Under the pieces are notes generated by a model, which was not told the DNA's origin, did no database searches, and worked only from the letters and a program-made list of their open reading frames with translations. A DNA stretch of 64,000 bases from Distichodus sexfasciatus (lineage: Eukaryota > Chordata > Actinopteri > Characiformes > Distichodontidae): contig JAVGVS010000790.1 of the NCBI GenBank assembly GCA_032718565.1, positions 35,001 through 99,000 of the forward strand. Direction: 5' to 3'. A program made the position numbers and the translations under genes. Every line of letters starts with the position of its first letter. Position 1 is the first letter of the stretch. Positions 58,061-64,000 of this stretch are shown piece by piece.

Positions 58061-61000
58061 ATGGAGCCGGCTTGGCGACAGCAGGGCAGAGGTCGCGGAA
58101 GGGGTCAAGGGTCGGGCGATGCGTCGGCATGGCGACCCCAGAGAGGCAGGGACAATGGGGTGAAGGCGGGGCGAGGGCGTGGAGGAGCCGCCATCACCAC
58201 TCTCCCGAAAACAGAAGTCCCGCCCCCTTCAGGTAGGCGTGGTCTAGTGACTGTTGCTGAAGCGGCTAGTTCCGGTTTGAGCAGAGCGCCCCTTGTAGGA
58301 CTTAATGTTCTCTGGCTTTCCCTCGTGCAGCTGCTTCGTCCCAGTCCAGATTTGATGAGATCCGGAAGTCGAACCAGGCGGCCGCTCAGCGATGGGCTGA
58401 GAACCAGTACAACTCTTCATCTGAGGATGATGACGATGAGGATGATGACGACGACGATGATGACGACGATGAAGGTCTAGGGAAGCGTGGCAAGATACTG
58501 CAGTCGACCCTCACCACCTACACCAGCCAGACAGGTCAGAAATCACCTGAAAGTTTTTTGTTTGTACACTTTTGCTATCAAGATCAAAAGTGGTTTATTG
58601 GGTTGAATGGTAGTTTTGCATATTTTGCAAAGTATAGTATAGTTTACAGTAGGGTTGCACCGATACCCATACCAGTATTGGGTATCGGGCCGATACTTCA
58701 TTAATATATTCGTACTCGTAATTGCAATTGCACATACCACGCACCGATACCACTCAATGATATTTCACTACAACAAACGTCGTAGTCGGCGGATGTAATT
58801 TGTTGTCCTACCTGACTTCAATGTGTAGGGGAAGACAACGATCCAGAAACTTAGGTTCAGAGGTCCTGCCCACAAGCTCGGGTGAAATCCAGGGCTCCAG
58901 ACGGTGACTACAGTGTTCGCCAGTGGATTTTTATTTTCCAACTAATTTGTTCTTTCCAGTCGCCAATGGCAACCGTCTCTCTCAATCCAAGGAATTTAAA
59001 AAAAAAAAGAAGCAAGAAATGGCTTTTAATTATGGGCAGATAGTCTCAGCCCCAGCGTTTTCCCGCAACGCTTTATAGTTAAGGTGGGTGTCGTGACTAC
59101 GTCCCCTGCGGGGAAAATAAATAAACATAAAAATCCTGCTGTATCCATAGACAGTTAAAGAAGAGCGCGTTACGATGAAGCCGAATAGCGGCATCTAAAC
59201 TTCCCAACTCAAAAGAAGATGCTACAATGTTTATATGAAATAGTTCCCGACGCTTTTTGTAACTTAGCAACAACAAGCGCCGAGAACGTGCTCTGGAAGT
59301 GAGGTTTTGATCCACAAAAAAAGAGGGTTTTTTTACGCAGCGCTCAGAGTGCTTCAAGTTGAAATCCGTTCAGCTTCTAGAACAGCGCTTTGCTCGTCAA
59401 CATCACTTCTCTCTTGCTAGCCAATCAAAATCGAGGAAGTGTTAGTCATAATGTAAATATAAGCCAGGCTCCTAACTTCTTTCTTTTGTCTGGAGCCCTG
59501 AATGTGTCAACAGAGTGAGTTTTGCTGACTTTTAAGTTGCCTGTGTTAACTATGCAGGATAGTTCATTTTATTTATCTGCTTATATTTAGATCTGTTTAT
59601 TTTTGGCGTCGAATAGCCTTGTGTTAATGATTTGATATTTAACCTTATTATAGCCTTATTATAATCTGCAAAGGAGAAAATAAAATCTGCCTCCCAATCA
59701 ATTACATCTAAGAATCTAAGAAGTATCGCTACTCGGTATTGGCAAGTACACAAATAAAAACACTAGTATTCGTATCGGTTTGTAAAAAAATGGTATCAGT
59801 GCCTCCCTAGTTTATAGTTTTCCCATTTTGTGCCTGGAAATGACTGGAAATCATTCATTTATTCGTTTTCACATTAAATTGAAAATCCAAACCCAAAAAC
59901 AGACCTTTTTACAATATTCATTGCCAAAAACAAAATGCGGATAACAAATTTTCTGATTTCCCATTAATACAAATGGAAAACATTTTATTCACCAAAATTA
60001 TTCACTATTAATTTTTCACATTAAGACCAAAACACATCATTTCTCAAATTTCTGATGGTTTTCTGATTTTCCATTTTGTGCTAAAATATAAAACACAAAT
60101 TGTGCACTCATATTTTCTTGTTCGTTTCTGCTTGTGCACCCAGAAGCAAGCGTTACGAAGAAATTGTACATGTGCTGCTGTTTCTTCACCTCTCACAGAA
60201 ACGCGCTGCTCCTCATCTATGATAATCATGGTTTTTCTTTAAGTGTTCAGCTTCCGGGTCACACCACTGGCCTTTGAGAAAAAACTAAAATGCGCTGTGT
60301 GTTTTCTGTTGTTTTCCATTTTTTAAAAATTAAGCACAAAGTTAGAAGTCAGGATTGAATTCTTTTACATGGTGAATGGGTAAGTTTTGGTTATAGTTGC
60401 TGCTGTTTAATTCAGCTTTAGTTTGGATTTTAGATATTTAACGAGACGCTGTGTGTGTGTTCAGGTGGAGACATGACGGATCTGGAGCGAACTCGGCAGT
60501 ACCTAAACGAGGCTTTCCAGTCCGGAGCCATCACCTGCCTCATCTGCATCGCCTCTGTGAAGAGGACGCAAGCTGTAAGACACACACACACCCCCTGTCC
60601 GCATCTCACACACTTTAATGTGCAGTAAAACACAACGCCACTCTGTGTCTGTGTGTGTGTTAGGTGTGGAGCTGTGTTGGCTGTTACTGCATCTTCCACA
60701 TCCCCTGCATCCAGAAGTGGGCTAAAGACTCCATCTTCCTGGTCTCCTCGGTAACCGACGAGGACTTTGGGAAGAAGGAGCATCCGTGGCCGTGGTGAGT
60801 GAGTGAGGGAGCTGTTGGATTACACACACACACTCTCTCTCTCGTTTTCACCAGGTGCGTTTGGTCTGTGGTGTAACAGAAACGTGTGTGTGTGTGTGTT
60901 TCTCTCTCTCAGTCCTAAGTGTAGGCATGAGTACAGCCCCCAGCACACGCCCTCTCGTTACTACTGCTACTGCGGTAAGGAGGTCGACCCCGCCCCCGAC

Positions 61001-61388
61001 CCCTGGCTCCTCCCACACTCCTGTGGACAGGTGTGTGAGCGCGACTTCAAGCCCTCCTGTGGACACCGCTGCCTGCTGCTCTGTCACCCAGGTGTGCCCA
61101 CACACACACACACACACAGTAATCATGTGACCCTCTTGACGTCCTGTATGTTGTGAAGTGTGTGTGATGTTGTATTAAAGCTCTGACAACCGTGTGTGCA
61201 TGTGTGTGTGTGTTGCAGGCCCGTGTCCTCCGTGTCCTAAGATGGTGAGCGTGTCGTGTGTGTGTGGAAAGGCTGCCCCCGTTCCCCGCCGCTGCAGCAA
61301 CAAGGCCTGGACCTGCGGACGCGTGTGTGACCGCACTCTGCCCTGCAGGATACACACCTGCACACACACCTGTCACGCAGGTAACCAA

Positions 61389-61419
<31 letters not shown>

Positions 61420-64000
61420 GCCTTGACGGGACTGCGTATGAGTGTAGCAGTAGTGGGGCTGCAGTAAGAGATTATGTTGCTAGTGGACTAGTTTTCTTCA
61501 CCTGTTCGGGTGTGGACACCTGTCAGCGTCCAGCTTGTTGTCCAGTCTCTGCTGCAGCATCACATAAACTGTGTGACCTTATCGACTACGTCACCTTGGC
61601 ATTGCTGCCCTAACTGGCGGTGTGTGTATCTCCCTCTGCAGGCGTGTGTGAGCCGTGCCCGAGAGTGAGCGTGCAGAAGTGCGTGTGCGGGAGGAAGAAG
61701 GCAGAGCGGCAGTGTGCCAGTCCGGTGTGGCACTGCGACCAGGTGAGACGTCCCCTCTTGACCTGGTCGGTGTGTCTGTATGTGTAAATGGTGTACGTGT
61801 GTGTTGAATTTGTGTGCGTCTGCAGGAATGCGGCCGGCCGCTGCCGTGTGGGAATCACACCTGCGAGCGTGTGTGTCACTCGGGTGCGTGTGGAGAGTGC
61901 CCCCGTGCCGGGAATCGCACCTGCCCCTGTGGCAAAAGCAGTGAGTTTCTCTTTCTCTCGGATTTTCATCACTCACTCGTTCACACACATTAGGGACGCC
62001 ACCGTACGAGTTTCAAGGTTGATCCTGACGCCCAGGAACTGGTTTTGATAGTATAGTAGGGCCCTGTGAAATCCGTTTAGTTTTGTCCTGAATTCCGTTT
62101 TTTCCATTTTTATTCTTCTGAATTCCGTGTTTTACGTTATAATCATATTTATTCACCTAAAAAGTGTCTATTGTCGTTTTCCTCGCGTTTGTCGGGATTT
62201 TGACGCCAAGAAAACGTTGCGTGCAGCGTTTATTTGACGCCACCCCAACACGCAGCCGGCCGAACGCCCGTGTGGATGCTTTGATTTGCTCCAATGAGCA
62301 GAAGAACGGTCGGCGTTCAGTCGATGCTCACCTGGCGCCACGAACGCCAGAAAAACGCCTGGTTCAGACGTCCGTGTGGACGAGGCCTAAGGGTTAGAGT
62401 CTGTTGTGCTGAAAATACAGCAGCATCATGTTTTATGTGATGGATTTATGCTGATTGCTACAGGAATGGCTCGTCTGGTTCATACAGGCTTTATTAAAAG
62501 TGATGTTGTACTGTGTGTGTGTGTGTGTGTTTCAGAGTGTGCGTTGCCATGCACGGCCGACGTTCCCACCTGCGGAGACACCTGTGATAAGAAGCTGGAC
62601 TGCGGCTTACACACCTGCTCCATGCGCTGCCACAGAGGACCGTGTGAAACCTGCAGACAGGTGTGTGTGTGTGTGTGTACAAATCACCAAAATCACAGAC
62701 TGTCCTTTCATATCCTGAGAATGAAATGAATTGACTCATTGATTAATAATTTAAATGATATAATGTGTGTATACAGTCATCAAATGATCAGGTGTACGTG
62801 TAATAACAGCAGGCAACGGATAATAATTTCACTCATGTTCATGACATTCTGGTCAAATGTTTAATTCAGAAATTAAAAATACAAATAGATAATACTAATG
62901 TATCATATATCAAACACAAACAATTTGAGACCAAATCAAATAAAATGTTATATTTTATTCAAGCAACTAATGTGAGTAAAACACAACAGGAGAACGCATC
63001 TATAAATGTGGAGATATTTTTATACGGCAAAATCAGTCGCTCGTCGCAACGGAGGTTTCCGAGAAAAACCAGCGTTGATGTTGCGTTTGTTTGTAGTGTT
63101 TTGAAACAGTGGAAGGTCTATACTGTACTGTTGTGAATAAATTTGGCTGAAAAACTTCCCCTTTCCATCCTAAAAACGTGACTTTCTTGAGGTGAGGAAT
63201 TCAATTCCAGCAGAATGTTAAAAGTTTGTGTTTTGACCGCTCTACTTCAATATTTACGCTAAATCCACTGGTTGACTAGCGTGAAGATATTTCTCCGGAA
63301 TCCATCTTCGTCTCCCGAGTTCAGTTAACCTAACGCAGGTAGGCTATCCGTGTGGCTGTGAATGCAGCGTAGGCTACCGTAAATGCAAACGTAGCCGCGA
63401 CCGCACCAAGCGTCTGTGAGTGCTACGGCGATAGTCAACTTCAAAGGCAGATTTCTCCGTTTCTCACTTGGCGTGACAGGAGAAACCCGACTCCTTTGAA
63501 TGTTGATATCTCAGTCATATGTCGTCCCATTCATTCCATATAGGTATCGTTTTGAAGCTTGATTTATGAAAACATAACAACACGTTTAGAAAATTTGCGA
63601 CAAGCGACTGGTTTTGCTGTGGAGGGTCATGTATTGATTAATTAGAGTGTTAATGATCTGAGTCTGATACGTTGTGATTGGCAGCTTTTCATGTAGCAAT
63701 GATGAACGATCTAATAAATAATATTATAATATTGTAATAAATATGTAATAAAACTCCTCTTTTCTTCAGGACTGAAAGTAGTACAGATCATTTCAGAGAT
63801 GAACTTTGAAAATATGAAATGTCTACGTCACCACCTCACCAGTAGGGGGAGTAATATCCTCACCAGTAGGGGGAGTAATATAACCGTGTGTGTGTGTGTG
63901 TGCAGGAGGTGGAGAAGCAGTGCCGGTGCGGGCGTCACACCAAGCGCATGCCGTGCCACAAAGAGTACCTGTGTGAGTCGAAATGCAGCCAGATGCGCAG
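58061..64000 (+). CDS. nfxl1: NFXL1, NF-X1-type zinc finger protein (5' part)
   Basis: Ten coding exons: 58,061-58,232; 58,331-58,534; 60,465-60,574; 60,664-60,794; 60,913-61,091; 61,219-61,380; 61,642-61,742; 61,826-61,940; 62,536-62,660; 63,906-64,000 (cut by the window). They give about 464 codons, half of the ~900 usual. Start MEPAWRQQGRGRGRG in a good Kozak context (GGCATGG). Then an acidic Asp run, a RING-type finger (TCLICIASVKRTQAVWSCVG to CPKCRHEY, residues ~151-225) and a chain of NF-X1 Cys/His fingers such as CGRPLPCGNHTCERVCHSGA, CGDTCDKKLDCGLHTCSMRC and CRCGRHTKRMPCHKEYLCES. All exons join in frame. Family members are putative DNA-binding/ubiquitin-ligase-like proteins; in mammals NFXL1 is linked to transcription and speech phenotypes. 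The predicted C-terminal membrane anchor lies beyond the window. Confidence 0.95.
58650..59809. mobile_element. hAT-like non-autonomous transposon, copy 2
   Basis: Ends TAGGGTTGCACCGATACC and (reverse complement) TAGGGAGGCACTGATACC. Flanks GTTTACAG and GTTTATAG match 7 of 8. Homologous to 27,924-28,811 in reverse orientation (shared AGAACAGCGCTTTGC and CTAGCCAATCAAAATCGAGG words) with about 270 extra bp in the middle. In NFXL1 intron 2. Confidence 0.7.
59820..60460. other. NFXL1 intron 2 remainder, decayed repeat
   Basis: Repeats the word TTTCCATTTTGTGC and its variants (59,820, 60,070, 60,310), suggesting an old repeat. No exon. Confidence 0.4.
61990..62400. repeat. Unclassified interspersed repeat in NFXL1 intron
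   Basis: Starts with TAGGGCCCTGTGAAATCCGT and continues with AATTCCGTTTTTTCC and AATTCCGTGTTTTACG, a phrase common in fish mobile elements. Ends with GC-rich sequence (GTGTGGACGAGGCCTAAGG). Boundaries unclear. Confidence 0.4.
62661..63833. other. NFXL1 intron 9, no gene seen
   Basis: AT-rich, then a CpG-containing repeat-like segment (63,000-63,480). No exon is supported. Confidence 0.45.
63834..63881 (+). repeat. Exact 24-bp tandem duplication
   Basis: Two perfect copies of CCTCACCAGTAGGGGGAGTA plus ATAT, 25 bp before the acceptor GT-tract of the last visible NFXL1 exon. Confidence 0.95.

Overview
This window is teleost (ray-finned fish) nuclear DNA. The evidence is a fish-type NACHT/leucine-rich-repeat (NLR) immune gene with SMKSDRSM-type N-terminal repeat exons, fish-typical tRNA-derived SINE, hAT-like, Tc1-like and LINE copies, long CA/GT microsatellites, and spliced vertebrate genes (CNGA1, NFXL1) with canonical GT/AG introns. 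The species cannot be named from the sequence.

Layout. (1) 1-25,100: one enormous imperfect inverted repeat. The left arm is 1-12,430 and may continue before the window; the right arm is 12,654-25,100; the spacer is about 220 bp. Each arm carries, in mirror order, CA/GT-rich NLR introns with LRR exons, an NLR polyadenylation tail, a teleost interspersed repeat, an AACGTTCTT-type tandem array and the same internally deleted Tc1-like transposon. Both arms are full of small indels, so a fold-back long-read assembly artefact is as likely as a real palindrome. (2) 20.3-39.2 kb, minus strand: an NLR gene. Two 78-bp N-terminal repeat exons are followed by a large FISNA-NACHT exon (one 1-nt frameshift) and up to eleven LRR exons. 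Five LRR exons (27.6-33.8 kb) are clean; most of those further 3' are damaged, although the last one is intact. Its introns hold a hAT-like element, two LINE remnants, a probable solo LTR and a foldback hAT MITE nested in that LTR with a perfect 8-bp target duplication. (3) 39.3-43.2 kb: no intact gene; SINE debris, one Ig V-like exon fragment and a small MITE. (4) 43.3-47.8 kb, plus strand: a secreted P/Q/N-rich protein with the exon architecture of an SCPP (secretory calcium-binding phosphoprotein) gene. (5) 49.8-56.2 kb, plus strand: complete CNGA1-like rod cyclic-nucleotide-gated channel, 8 coding exons, 685 codons. (6) 56.35 kb to the end, plus strand: the 5' half of NFXL1 (10 coding exons, cut by the window end), with two ZNF143/THAP11-like motifs in its probable promoter.

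CNGA1 next to NFXL1 is conserved vertebrate synteny, which supports both names. The NLR and SCPP-like genes are unrelated neighbours; nothing suggests a joint pathway. Exon coordinates come from reading frames and splice consensus by eye; boundaries in the low-quality 1-27.6 kb part are approximate.
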